A stretch of DNA of 64,000 nucleotides from assembly GCA_018806985.1 (NCBI GenBank), contig JADANN010000055.1:124001-188000 (forward strand), given 5' to 3'. The translations under genes and the position numbers were made by a program. The notes beneath the pieces were generated by a model, which saw only the letters and a list, made by a program, of their open reading frames with translations, had not been told where the DNA came from and ran no database searches. Positions 23,357-50,519 of the stretch are shown piece by piece (positions within the stretch are counted from its first letter, which is position 1; each line of letters begins with the position of its first letter). Source of the DNA: Angiostrongylus vasorum (taxonomy: Eukaryota; Nematoda; Chromadorea; Rhabditida; Metastrongylidae).

Positions 23357-24448
23357 ATGTATATATGTCAGTTGAGAAACTGAAGAACGAACCTCATCTG
23401 GTTCTTCAACAAATTATTTTTCTTTCTACATTTCCAATATTTGAGGTAAAAAATTCGCCTTGGAAGGCCATAACTCTGACCAAGACGACTTTAATGCTTT
23501 AAAATGGGCTGCTATAATGACTGGTCAATCAACGGACTACTTAGGAACGAAAGAAAAAATTGAAGAAGGAGGAAAGTTCAAGGTCTGTTTTTCTATTTCT
23601 GAAAGGTGCCTATTGGAATGGTGTCGAACATTTTCTAAGAAAATGTTTCAGGGAAGGTTTCAATAAATGCAGTGGTTGTTGAAATAATTATTGGAGTTTG
23701 GATTAACTTCCATAGGCTAATTTGCCATCATTGTGAAGTTTTGATGATGTCGTAGTAGTTGTTACAAAATTCAAGTTGAGACAGTTTCAAATGCTCTTTG
23801 ATCTGCTTGTCGCCATTCTATTATCTTTTCCTTTATTGTTAAATTGCCTAAACACTATTAAGCTTAGAGTTTGCTTGACAAGGCTCTGTCTATGGACGGA
23901 AAAGAATTTTCTCTAAGACATATGCGTGGACGATATGCATACTCTGTCGCAAGTCTTTCATGGATAGAGCGAAAGGCAAAAATTCCTCATATTTTTCAGT
24001 TTTTTGCTTTTGTTATAGTCATTTCTATCATCTCTCGTTCTTAGGCTGCCGCTGTTTTCTACTCCACTCCGCCAACTGCTACATTAGACGAGGCGTTGGA
24101 GGACTTTTTATCAGCTTATAAGGAAAGGCCGGAATGGATAGAGAATTTAATGTTCATTGCACGCATTTATCTCGCAAAAGGTGACAAGGTGAGTGGATAC
24201 CCATATTTTCTTTGTCGGGAACGCACTTAAATAGTGAAACACGTCCCTCCTTCACTTCTTAATTCACGTCAAATTCTTTGGGTTTGTATGTTAATTTATT
24301 CAAATTTATTAAATTAAGTTTAAATTCGAACTTATCGTTTCAGAAGAACGCAAAGTTGTTCTTGAATAAGATACTAGCTATTACTCCTTCCGACGAGGCA
24401 GAACGCGAAATGGTTCGAGAAGCGACAAAACTTCTTTCGAAATGCTGA
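10421..24448 (+). CDS. RMDN: RMDN/PTPIP51-like membrane TPR protein with FFAT-like motif
   Basis: This is a member of the regulator of microtubule dynamics family (RMDN1-3; RMDN3 is PTPIP51, an outer-mitochondrial-membrane tether to ER VAP proteins). Nine exons give 377 residues: 10421-10682, 13011-13143, 13263-13323, 22277-22345, 23065-23179, 23446-23582, 23868-23975, 24045-24188 and 24344-24448. Residues 8-29 form a hydrophobic segment and 33-66 a heptad-like coiled coil. Residues 124-130 read EYTDAED inside an acidic patch, close to the FFAT consensus. Residues 153-377 match the RMDN TPR region ([33 protein letters not shown]). The intron after exon 7 has a GC donor and exon 6 a GAG acceptor. 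Intron 3 is about 9 kb. The frame is open upstream to 10202, so a longer N-terminus is possible. Confidence 0.9.
10742..10965 (+). repeat. S1 SINE-like copy lacking part of its head
   Basis: S1 body and tail from GGCGCCCATGGCCCACC to GAGAGCTTTATCC. The A-box half is missing. It lies in intron 1 of the RMDN gene. Confidence 0.7.
11600..11900 (+). mobile_element. LINE 3'-end fragment in RMDN intron 1
   Basis: Translated in pieces it gives the LINE C-terminal signature ([16 protein letters not shown], then [11 protein letters not shown]), as in the larger copies on the - strand at 35425 and 43400. Frameshifts and a stop break it. It ends in AGGTGATGCAGGTGACG, the terminal repeat of this LINE family. 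Confidence 0.7.
11938..12252 (-). repeat. S2 tRNA-derived SINE-like copy
   Basis: On the - strand the head GGTACCGCAATGGTAGTTATCC resembles a tRNA D-arm/A-box. The body includes GTCGACTCCATTCTG and CTGAGATAG-type blocks (+ strand) shared with 40960, 48240, 48675 and 59530. Confidence 0.65.
13330..14075. other. intron sequence without recognised features
   Basis: AT-rich part of the roughly 9-kb RMDN intron 3. Two antiparallel ORFs of about 75 codons here (13549-13822) lack any recognisable domain. Confidence 0.4.
14080..14455 (+). repeat. family E repeat in RMDN intron 3
   Basis: Third E copy, starting near CGGTTTACCGCCTCATCATGG, containing the AAGCCCAGCTAAGA block and a later A10 run, ending near AATATCCATGTAAGT. 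Confidence 0.65.
14456..15480. other. intron sequence without recognised features
   Basis: A 142-codon open frame at 14702-15130 starts at a TTG and has no recognised motif. I see nothing else supported. Confidence 0.4.
15486..15800 (+). repeat. truncated E copy followed by an S1 fragment
   Basis: The 5' part of family E covers 15486-15650. From about 15655 to 15800 a - strand S1 fragment follows (ACAAGTCCGGTACCAATTTA, then the head near GACGCGCTC). Confidence 0.5.
15801..17440. other. intron sequence without recognised features
   Basis: AT-rich RMDN intron 3 sequence. No repeat family or convincing exon found. Confidence 0.4.
17447..17720 (+). repeat. S1 SINE-like copy in RMDN intron 3
   Basis: Head GTATCGTAGTGGTGCC, B-box-like GTTGGATCCCACG, body with a small internal duplication (ACTCCGGACTCTATCAC), tail CGCCGAGAGATTTGTC. 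Confidence 0.7.
17721..19440. other. intron sequence without recognised features
   Basis: A strong acceptor-like TTTTATTTCAG precedes 18602, but the ORF after it (18610-18927) has no homology I recognise. The flanking RMDN exons already join in phase. Confidence 0.35.
19990..20560 (+). mobile_element. degraded LINE reverse-transcriptase and 3'-end fragments
   Basis: Around 20000-20110, shifted frames give the RT block-A-like string [10 protein letters not shown]. From 20380 to 20560 comes the LINE C-terminal end (KSLEERCDA, then a WATLARDR-like block), closing with CAGGTGATGCAGGTGAC. Frames are broken throughout. Confidence 0.6.
20561..22276. other. intron sequence without recognised features
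   Basis: AT-rich end of RMDN intron 3. Nothing recognised apart from the acceptor of exon 4 at 22271-22276. Confidence 0.4.
23252..23368. repeat. (TA)n microsatellite in RMDN intron 5
   Basis: About 115 bp of interrupted TA repeats with ATGT variants at the right end, between RMDN exons 5 and 6. Confidence 0.95.
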
Positions 24449-24484
24449 GACGGGTGGTTTTGTGGATGTTGTTTTGTAGTATTA

Positions 24485-24490
24485 AATAAA
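24485..24490 (+). terminator. RMDN polyadenylation signal
   Basis: AATAAA lies 37 nt after the TGA stop that ends at 24448, followed by T-rich sequence. Confidence 0.75.
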
Positions 24491-24588
24491 TATTTTCACT
24501 CTCTAGTTGCCTTTAATTATGATGTGCAAAAAGACTTTGTATAATGTCTTTAGTGTTGTCCGACTGAACTCAGTATACGAGTTTAGTG

Positions 24589-24899
24589 ATGCTGAGATAT
24601 TTGCAAAACTCTGGACCGCAGGTGCCTATGGTGGGGAACGAACGCGCTATTGTCCTTTCCGGGGAGTAGCGCGCTCACCACCACACCATGCGGGTCCTTC
24701 GCTTCGCCTGTCTCTCAGCTAATCCCGTTGACGGGTGATTGCTGATGGCAAAAAGATCAATAGAACTAGCTGAGAGACAGGCGAAACGAAGGACCCGCAT
24801 GGTGTGGTGGTGAGCGCGCTACTCCCCGGAAAGGACAATAGCGCGTTCGTTCCCCACCATAGGCACCTGCGGTCCAGAGTTTTGCAAATATCTCAGCAT
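24589..24899. repeat. long S3 palindrome: 132-nt arms, 47-nt loop
   Basis: 24589-24720 and 24768-24899 are near-perfect reverse complements. Both contain the S3 tRNA-like block and the TTTGCAAATATCTCAGCA end. It starts about 100 bp after the RMDN poly(A) signal. Confidence 0.9.
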
Positions 24900-25600
24900 C
24901 ATTAAAGTTATATTTCGCAACGCATACCCTGCCGCTAAAAAAGAGTAGGCAGTAAATAATAAGTCAAAATTGTGATTATAACTGCAGCCTCAGCTTAACT
25001 GGGTTCGTTGCCGATTTGGGCCCCCCCCCCAGATCAATCCTGCTCACGGGTGATTGCTGATGGCAAAAGATCAATAGAACTAGCTGAGAGACAGGCGAAA
25101 CGAAGGACCCGCATGGTGTGGTGGTGAGCGCGCTACTCCCCCGGAAAGGACAATAGCGCGTTCGTTCCCCACCATAGGCACCTGCGGTCCAGAGTTTTGC
25201 AAATATCTCAGCATCATTAAAGTCGTATATTTCGCAACGCATACCCTGCCGCTAAAAAGAGTAGGCAGTAAATAATAAGTCAAAATTGTGATTATAACTG
25301 CAGCCTCAGCTTAACTGGGTTCGTTGCCGATTTGGGCCCCCCCAGATCAATCCTGCTCACGGGTGATTGCTGATGGCAAAAGATCAATAGAACTAGCTGA
25401 GAGACAGGCGAAACGAAGGACCCTGCATGGTGTGGTGGTGAGCGCGCTACTCCCCGGAAAGGACAATAGCGCGTTCGTTCCCCACCATAGGCACCTGCGG
25501 TCCAGAGTTTTGCAAATATCTCAGCATCATTAAAGTTATATTTCGCAACGCATACCCTGCCGCTAAAAAGAGCAGGCAGTAAATAATAAGTCAAAATTGT
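24768..25600 (+). repeat. S3 tandem array, unit about 314 bp
   Basis: Nearly three S3 units are in direct tandem. The word GATTGCTGATGG recurs at 24737, 25052 and 25365 (spacing 315 and 313). Units are almost identical and differ mainly in a poly-C tract (10 or more C near 25021, 7 near 25338). Confidence 0.9.
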
Positions 25601-25873
25601 CAGTATACGAGGTTCTTCATATCCATGAGTGGTAGTTGCAGCCTAACAGAATAAATAGAAGTGTTGGCTCACAGATCACATGTAGGAAGAAGCTATCTAT
25701 ATAAGCCATTTAGGTAGTTGTACTTGTAATATTCTGTGATAGTGGACATAAGTGATGAAATTGATAGGTCAATGAGAAAATATGAAATCAAAATATCTTG
25801 ATTCAAACAAGAAATTCTTCGTATTCTTGTTGAGCAAACACGAGGTGTTATTTTTATTCTTTATTCACGAACA

Positions 25874-25912
25874 AGCTGGCGTTTCGGCGACTTCGCCTTC
25901 CCTCAGAGCCAT
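25874..25912 (-). ncRNA. decayed hammerhead ribozyme motif
   Basis: On the - strand: GGCU stem I, CUGAGGGA (one extra base in the core), stem II GGCG/CGCC with a four-base loop, GAA, ACGCC, AGC. The cleavage triplet is GCC rather than GUC. Probably weak or inactive. Confidence 0.5.
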
Positions 25913-26264
25913 ACTGCTAGACCACTTTGGTATTGTATGCTGGGATTAAACAGAATATGCGCAGAAAAAAATTGGAAAACCAGAGTTATTGTGGTGAAAT
26001 TCGTGGAAATTTCAAACACCGTTGTTCCTTTGTGGAATACCATAGTCGAGCAAGAAAGGTATTTGCCGAAGTATGTCCGTTTCATTTACGACCAGAACTC
26101 AGGGCACATAAAAATAGGAAGCCTTTCGGTTCAATTCCTTCTCGAGTAGTTTTTTGTTTTTTCTTTTTGGACCATTTCAGTTCAGCTAAAGGGGTTGTGA
26201 AGCTTCTGTCATCTTTAGGAACAAAAACGCTTTTACCGATGCGTTCTAACAGTGGTAGACTGGG

Positions 26265-26560
26265 TGTAGTGTATTGGTTAGTTATGTCCCGTACTAAACA
26301 CGTGATCGGTCGTTGGCTTGATCCTATACCCCTCTCCACTAAGTCTTCCGTTCTTTCGGGTTTGACAAATTGGGTACCAAATTTGTCTGGGAGGGTAAAA
26401 AACACGGATTTGATACTTTCGAAAAATTGAACTGATACTTAGAAGCTGACCATATAGGCCATTTACCCATTCATTTCACCTCCACGGTTCTTAATGAAAT
26501 CGAACGCCAGGCGCATCCGTCAGGGATTGATCAATCAAGGCCAGATTCGAACCTGCTATT
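26265..26560 (+). repeat. diverged S1 SINE-like copy
   Basis: S1 head GTGTATTGGTTAGTTATG, B-box-like GGCTTGATCC, body GGTACCAAATTTGTCTGGGA and tail GGGATTGATCAA. It lies between the RMDN and collagen genes. Confidence 0.6.
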
Positions 26561-27026
26561 ATCTTTTCGGGGCCCACGTTTCACGCACTGCAAAAATATA
26601 CTGTGCTAATGCAAAAAATGAAGTTGTAGCTTTACGTTTAAGAAACCTTTAACCGCAAAGCACGTGGCTAGAATTATTTAAAGTGTTAGGGAACTTATTC
26701 TTTATTTTGTCCTTATTTCACCTCAGATCAGTCGACATCTTGCATGGCTTGCATGGCTTACATGGATGCTGTAAATATCTGTACCTTTTTTCCAATTCTT
26801 TAATGTGGTCCACTAAAATTTCTCCTGAATAACATTAAACGCATTGTATTTTTTAGTATTTCAGCTCTTAAAAAACTATCAGATCTATCGAACAGGTGAT
26901 TTGCTTACTAATGAAAAGTGTAGTCATTTGCTTGTTACATGATGTGTAGGAATTTTTCTTTATGCATCCGAATATTTGATGAGCCAAGGATTTCTAGAAT
27001 GAGAACGATGGATTCTCAAGATCACT

Positions 27027-28948
27027 TTATTTTTTTCCGTAACCTCCACTGTATGCGCTACGACCATTATTTCCAGGATAGTTCTGCTGAGAGTACTCGC
27101 CAGTATCTAGTTCAACAATTGAGGGAGCAACTATTTCTTGCACTCCACACGATGATGGACAATGACCTCCAGGTTCTCCAGCGTCTCCGGGAGGTCCAAA
27201 CGGTCCAGGAGGTCCTGGTTCTCCTCGAGGTCCTGGTGGGCCAGGCGGCCCCATTTCGCCAATTGGACCAGGAGGACCTGGACTTTGTGAAGGCATTCCG
27301 TTAGGTCCAGGTGGTCCTTTGGGTCCGCGTGGTCCTGGTGGACCAGGAGGACCCTTGATTCCTGTGCCACCAATGGAATCGTCGCCAGGAGGGCCTTTTA
27401 TTCCTGGTTCACCCGGTTCTCCCGGTTCACCTTGCGGCCCTGCGTCTCCAACTCGACCCGGTTTTCCAGGACGTCCCGGAAGACCTGGATGGCCTGGCTC
27501 GCCAGGAAGACCTGGGCGGCCAGTTTCGCCTTGTGGCCCTCGATTTCCAGGAGGTCCTGCTGGACAAATCACGCACGGAAAACTAGGTTCAGGTTCAAGA
27601 GGTACATCAAGTCCATCAAGTCCTGGTTTTCCTTAATAAAAACCTTACTAATCTTGTAGCTTTTGTGAAGTATTTGAAAACATCGAGTACATACCAGGAC
27701 GTCCAGGTGCGCCGTCAACTCCAGGCTCTCCATCCACGCCAGGTGGTCCAGGTGGTCCAGGAGGACATTGTAATTGCACACATGATGTACATTGTTGGTT
27801 ATCATTCGACCCATCGTATGTATCATATCCCTGACGTCGAATACGTCCATGACTCTTTACCAGGACGATGTCCTTCCATATATTACGAGCCGTATGCTAT
27901 AAATGATCATCCGATAATATTGAAGTCATGCTCAGCTGGATGTATTTTCTTAAACAACATGTCTCTAAATAAGTAGTTCTGGTATAATAAAAGATAAAGA
28001 ATAAGGGTGTCGACGTTGATGAATCCCTTAGGGATGCAACATGCATTCGACTTCATTAAGCATCGTTTGAGGTGATTACGTGCATATTGGACTGTGCAAT
28101 GACTTGCGGTGAGCTTGTTCTATAGAATCAGTACTGCTGTCATCTCCGACAGATCTAGTACCAATTTTCCGATGCCGCATGGAAGGAAGGCTTGGGGAGC
28201 CTAGGGAGCGGAATTGGATCAAGGTTTACATTGTCAGGGCACCCCCTAACCACTACGCTACACGCACCCAGTTTTAGGGTAGAGAAATGAAGCTAAAATA
28301 CGTGGTTGTAATTCGTGTCTTTGTAGATCTCCAAAGTTTATAGATAGCACCAGGTGAAATATCCAAGGAATTGTACATGTCGGATTGACTACTAACTTTA
28401 ACAGTTAGGCGACTACACCTGTTTCTGAGCGTGTTTGGCTTGGAATGGCGTCTAATCTCATGCCGTTACGGATTTGTTAGTTTTCAAGCAATAGGCGATA
28501 AGTATTCAGTTATTAGACGATAACGGTCTGAGAAAATAGTGGATCTGTAGATATGACTTAAAAATCGCCAGACACAAAATGACCAGTATAGAGGTCATAT
28601 CAGCGATAACAACCCAATCCCTAAGTGAGACTCCCATGGAAATCGCGTCATCGCGTAAATGGTAAACAACAAAGCAGTAATTCTGTAAGGGCGAAGGTAA
28701 CGTGACATTAGCCGAATGATTTTTTTTGCGACAACTTGTGTTAGCTTATTAGTGAAAATGGCCAGAGAAGTTTGATCTCGTTGTTTGCTAGAACGCACCT
28801 TGAACGCATCCATACGAGCTTGAAGTCTGCTCTGTGCTGCGCCGAGCTGGATGTGCAGAACTGGTAAGACTACAGCCATAGTTAGAACACAACATAATGA
28901 CATAGCAGCCGCAATGAACGGCACATGCAACCGCTTTGATTCTTCCAT
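27027..28948 (-). CDS. nematode cuticle collagen
   Basis: A secreted structural collagen of the nematode cuticle. Three - strand exons, 28948-28799, 27896-27695 and 27631-27027, give 318 residues in phase. The order is classic for the family: cytosolic head, hydrophobic segment (about 10-32) ending in MDAFK, NIWKDIV block (55-61), furin-like R-I-R-R (68-71), a cysteine group CxxCxxxxC, ten Gly-X-Y triplets, a break with PCVICPA, then three Gly-X-Y runs of about 20, 9 and 12 triplets split by SI and SQSP. A CPSSC knot and a Tyr/Asn/Gly-rich tail follow, where tyrosines could cross-link. Chains trimerise, are processed and are crosslinked outside the epidermis. The acceptor-like TTTCAG at 28951 places the start two bases before the ATG. 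Intron 1 holds an S1 copy; exon 3 has an AAG acceptor. Confidence 0.95.
28000..28275 (-). repeat. S1 SINE-like copy in collagen intron 1
   Basis: A - strand S1 copy in the same transcriptional sense as the collagen gene. Tail GTTGATGAATCCCTTAGGGA (+ strand) at left, tRNA-like head near 28265. Confidence 0.65.
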
Positions 28949-28949
28949 A

Positions 28950-28953
28950 CCTG
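28950..28953 (-). promoter_or_regulatory. candidate spliced-leader acceptor of the collagen gene
   Basis: On the - strand AATTTCAG ends two bases before the ATG at 28948, a spacing common for nematode trans-splice sites. Confidence 0.55.
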
Positions 28954-29434
28954 AAATTGAAGACATTTTTCTATGATCAAATTATACCACTCCCTTTTAG
29001 GAGAAGCACAGAAAATGCTACTATTGATTAGTCTATTCGCCTTACATCATTTATTGCTAAAATTACTGCAAATCTAAGTGAAAATTATCCTAGGAGACGG
29101 TAATATTTGACGAAAGGACTAAACTGCGCAATAACGAGGGTGTTTGAGACGAGTGTAAATGGGGACGTGTGTTCGGTGAACGCGTTTCTTGAGTGTTCGA
29201 ATTAGGTCATCGTAATGATGAGAAAATATATCCGTCTACGAGGAATCTTCGATGAGATTTAGAGTTTACAAGTTCTACAGCATCATTGATGAATACTAGC
29301 AAAATATGATGCAAAGTTTCAACAGCTGCGCTAAAGATGCATTGGTTTTAATGCGTGCATTAAGGAGCAGATGGCCGAGAAGCATTGGTCGTGATGCACT
29401 CTCCTTACGGTGGTTTATTTTGCTGCGCAGAGCT

Positions 29435-29437
<3 letters not shown>

Positions 29438-29490
<53 letters not shown>
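29438..29490. repeat. (TA)n microsatellite
   Basis: Pure TA run of about 53 bp beside an S3 copy. It creates an artificial Ile-Tyr repeat ORF. Confidence 0.95.
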
Positions 29491-29493
<3 letters not shown>

Positions 29494-29499
29494 TTTTCT

Positions 29500-29720
29500 T
29501 GTTGGTGGCACTGGTATATAGAAAACTAGCTAAGAGAAAGGAGAAACGAATGAAAGGAACCACACAGTGTGGTAGTGAACTCTTTAGTCCCGGAAAGGGT
29601 AATAGCTTGTTCGATTCTCTCCGTAGGCATCCTCAGTCCGGAGTTTTGCAAATATTTCAGCACCGTTGTGGTTGTATTTCACATAATACCTGACTATGGA
29701 AAACTGTAGTAGGCATTAAA
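29500..29720 (+). repeat. S3 repeat copy
   Basis: Diverged S3 with AACTAGCTAAGAGAAAGG, the tRNA-like block from CACAGTGTGGTAGTGAAC, TTTTGCAAATATTTCAGCA and tail TAGGCATTAAAT. Confidence 0.65.
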
Positions 29721-29721
29721 T

Positions 29722-29862
29722 CAAAACGATACATCGATAGGCCACTGCAAGTCATTGCACAGGCCAGATGTGCATTCAATCATTTCTTACAATGCTTAAT
29801 GATGTTAAATGGCTTGAGCACTCGCGGAGATTGATCAATGGTGGTAGCTGCCTCTGATGAAG
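29722..29862 (+). repeat. S1 tail fragment
   Basis: Only the S1 3' half: ACATCGATAGGCCACTGCAAG to GGTAGCTGCC. It directly follows the S3 copy. Confidence 0.55.
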
Positions 29863-30113
29863 ACTATGGATAGTTACTTTAACGCAATGAAATATGTTAC
29901 GAGCTGTAGTACAACATTTTTGAGCTTAAACTTTTAAAAGACTCATTAATACTGTAACATAGCATTCATTGTGAGAGCTTCAACAAGGATAAACAATCAT
30001 AGGAGCTTATTTTATTACTTCTTTTAGTAACTGTCATGGAAACTTCCAACCTTTTGCTGGGATTGGTGAATTGATAGCGAACCGGTCTGCGAACGATAAA
30101 ACACTAACTTTTT

Positions 30114-30205
30114 TGTTCAGCAATCGCGGGGTTGTTGAACAGCATACATTTACTTCCATAGAAAGTAAATGTATGCTGTTTAACAACCTCGCGATTGCTC
30201 AACAA
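30114..30205. repeat. hairpin: fused ends of the foldback element
   Basis: Arms of about 42 nt (30114-30155 and 30162-30205) are reverse complements with a loop of about 6 nt. They match the outer ends of the 40164-40712 inverted repeat, and the right flank to 30262 is shared too. The central part with the hammerhead is absent. Confidence 0.8.
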
Positions 30206-30392
30206 GAAAACGACGCATTCATATTCCAATGCCGAGGTTAATAGAAAGTCGATCCCGGGAACTAACTTCTTTGTCCTCGATCCTACACTTTCGTCGTCTT
30301 GCACGAATGTCTTTTGCCAGTCGTGTAAATAACAAAGAAAAATTCCACTTGTAGTCGTAGTAAAAGTGTCATCACTTTGGAAGATAAAATCG

Positions 30393-30525
30393 GTGATTTG
30401 ATACATCGGTATGTATTTTCAAGTCATTCTATAGGCCAGATAAGGAATCTATCGTCCCTACTATGCTACGAATAGACTCAAATGCATACCGTATTCTCTA
30501 GGAATTGATCATTGCCGTGCGCTCG
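30393..30525 (+). repeat. S1 tail fragment
   Basis: S1 3' half from TTGATACATCGGTATG to GGAATTGATCATTGCCG, diverged. Confidence 0.5.
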
Positions 30526-30944
30526 CTACCACTCTGGCTGCAAGATAAGCGTTTTTTGGCAAGTAGTTATGATTTGGAGAATTCGGAGAACGAAAGCCTT
30601 TCTAACCAACAAATTACCGTGGTCTAATCCTGCTCTTGATATAAGTTATTTGTCTATGTTTCTACTTTTCAGAAAGCAGTGTAAAGAATTGCTATTCATT
30701 AGTCGAATCGTGAAACGCATGCCTTTCCAAACCTACTGTGAAGTTATTTTTTAGGGCTATCTATTTTTTAGATCGAATCATGCTTTTACCAAGGCAAATT
30801 GTTTAGGATCCGGAAACAGGAAAATGCCGACATGTATAATCTTTGGCAATACATTAACTGCAACATGGAACACGGCGTGTACGCTGAGCTCTGAGACCGG
30901 TGTTATGCCTATTCCTGCCACATCGTTGGCAATTTAAAGAACTC

Positions 30945-31196
30945 TCACGATTTGAATTGCATCCTTTTTAAAATAATGTGTCCAGAAAAATCTCCGTAGA
31001 CCACAAACGTGAATTGCTGCAGAGACGTGTGGCAGGACGTGGTGAACAGAGTGAGTCGAACCTTGGGATTGGGTCCGTTTGGATCGAAATTCTTCTCGGC
31101 ATTTGCCACCGTCTCACGAAGCAAGAAGTCATCCACGTACCCTGTGATGGGCAATCCATTCGTGCAGTATTTTATACCGTTGCCTTGTAAGACCAA
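30945..31196 (-). CDS. orphan open reading frame, unknown
   Basis: An 83-codon open frame on the - strand lies upstream of UGP on the opposite strand. Its composition is unlike the low-complexity noise around it (a CTNGLPITGYVDDF segment, then NFDPNGPNPKVRL). Possible donors inside it (AAG followed by GTTCGA) would cut it into exons. I do not recognise a family. A decayed exon or pseudogene is as likely as a gene. Confidence 0.25.
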   Translation of the reverse strand: MVLQGNGIKYCTNGLPITGYVDDFLLRETVANAEKNFDPNGPNPKVRLTLFTTSCHTSLQQFTFVVYGDFSGHIILKRMQFKS

Positions 31197-31491
31197 TAAA
31201 TTAGTTACCCATAAAGGTGCTCAATGATCAAGGAAAAATGCGAAATGTGCTGGTTTTGTAGGATTCTTTGCTAATCCTGAACCGGACCAAGAAAGTGGTA
31301 ACGTGTATAATGGATACACTTAGTAAGTAGGTAGCCGACGTAATTGAAGTTCTATGAAAAACAAGTACAAGGGGTTTCACAGCGATGTCCGAAATGGTGT
31401 TTTACACTCTCTGCCCTTGACATTAATCGGCGACTGCGTTGATTGTTCGATTGCGCGTACATTCTACGTTCCGTTCGACTGATTATTCTTC

Positions 31492-31493
31492 AG
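31492..31493 (+). promoter_or_regulatory. candidate trans-splice acceptor of UGP
   Basis: GATTATTCTTCAG ends at 31493. The first ATG downstream is 31544, the UGP start, giving a 50-nt 5' UTR. Confidence 0.5.
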
Positions 31494-31543
31494 AAGACCT
31501 TGCATAATTTGCTATTTACAAAGTTATATCGCCCCGAAACACT

Positions 31544-49866
<18,323 letters not shown>

Positions 49867-49894
49867 ATACTGAACTTCTTGTTGTAACAAACTG

Positions 49895-49900
49895 AATAAA
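49895..49900 (+). terminator. UGP polyadenylation signal
   Basis: AATAAA 29 nt after the UGP stop codon that ends at 49866. Confidence 0.75.
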
Positions 49901-49944
49901 AATGGTTAATTCTAGGCGCTGTTTCACCATAAACAATATGCAAT

Positions 49945-50515
49945 AACACAGACTTTGTACAACCACAATGTTGTTGAGACATTTGCAAAACTCGGACCAC
50001 AGGTGTCTAAGGTGGGGAACGAAAGCGCTATTGTCCTTTCCGGGGAGTAACGCGTTTCACCACCACACCATGCGGGTCCTTCGTTTCGCCTGTCTCTCAA
50101 CAAGTTCTGTTGATCAGTGCCATCAGCAATCACCCGTCAACGGATTGATCTGGGAGCCAACATCGGCATTGAACCCAGTTAAGCTGAGGCTGTAGTTGAA
50201 ATCACAATGTTTTTACTTTTTATTTTCTGCCTACTACAATTTTCACGACAGGGTATTAAGCGAAGTACAACCACAATGTTGCTGAGATATGGCGCTGATC
50301 GATAGAACTGGCTGAGAGACAGGCGAAGCGAAGGAAGAGCATGGTGTGGTAGTGAACACGTCACTCCCGAAAAGAACAATAGCGCGTTCGTTCCCCACCT
50401 TAGACACCTGTGGTCGGAGTTTTGCAAATATCTCAGCAACATTGTGGTTGTATTTCGCTTAGTACCCTGCCGTGAAAATTGTAGTAGACAGAAAATAAAA
50501 AGTAAAAACCTTGAC
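49945..50515. repeat. S3 repeats in inverted arrangement
   Basis: 49945-50200 and a truncated 50205-50290 are - strand S3. 50295-50515 is + strand S3. The 50205-50290 and 50425-50515 ends are reverse complements with few mismatches. It starts right after the UGP poly(A) signal, as the other S3 palindrome does after RMDN. Confidence 0.72.
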
Positions 50516-50519
50516 TTTG

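Noticed and set aside
27319..27636. Gly/Pro-rich + strand open frame
   Set aside because: It is the complement of collagen exon 3. Gly-Pro codons (GGN CCN) are self-complementary, so the mirror frame looks collagen-like.
29306..29693. Open frames with Ile-Tyr repeats
   Set aside because: They translate the (TA)n microsatellite at 29438-29490 and an S3 repeat.
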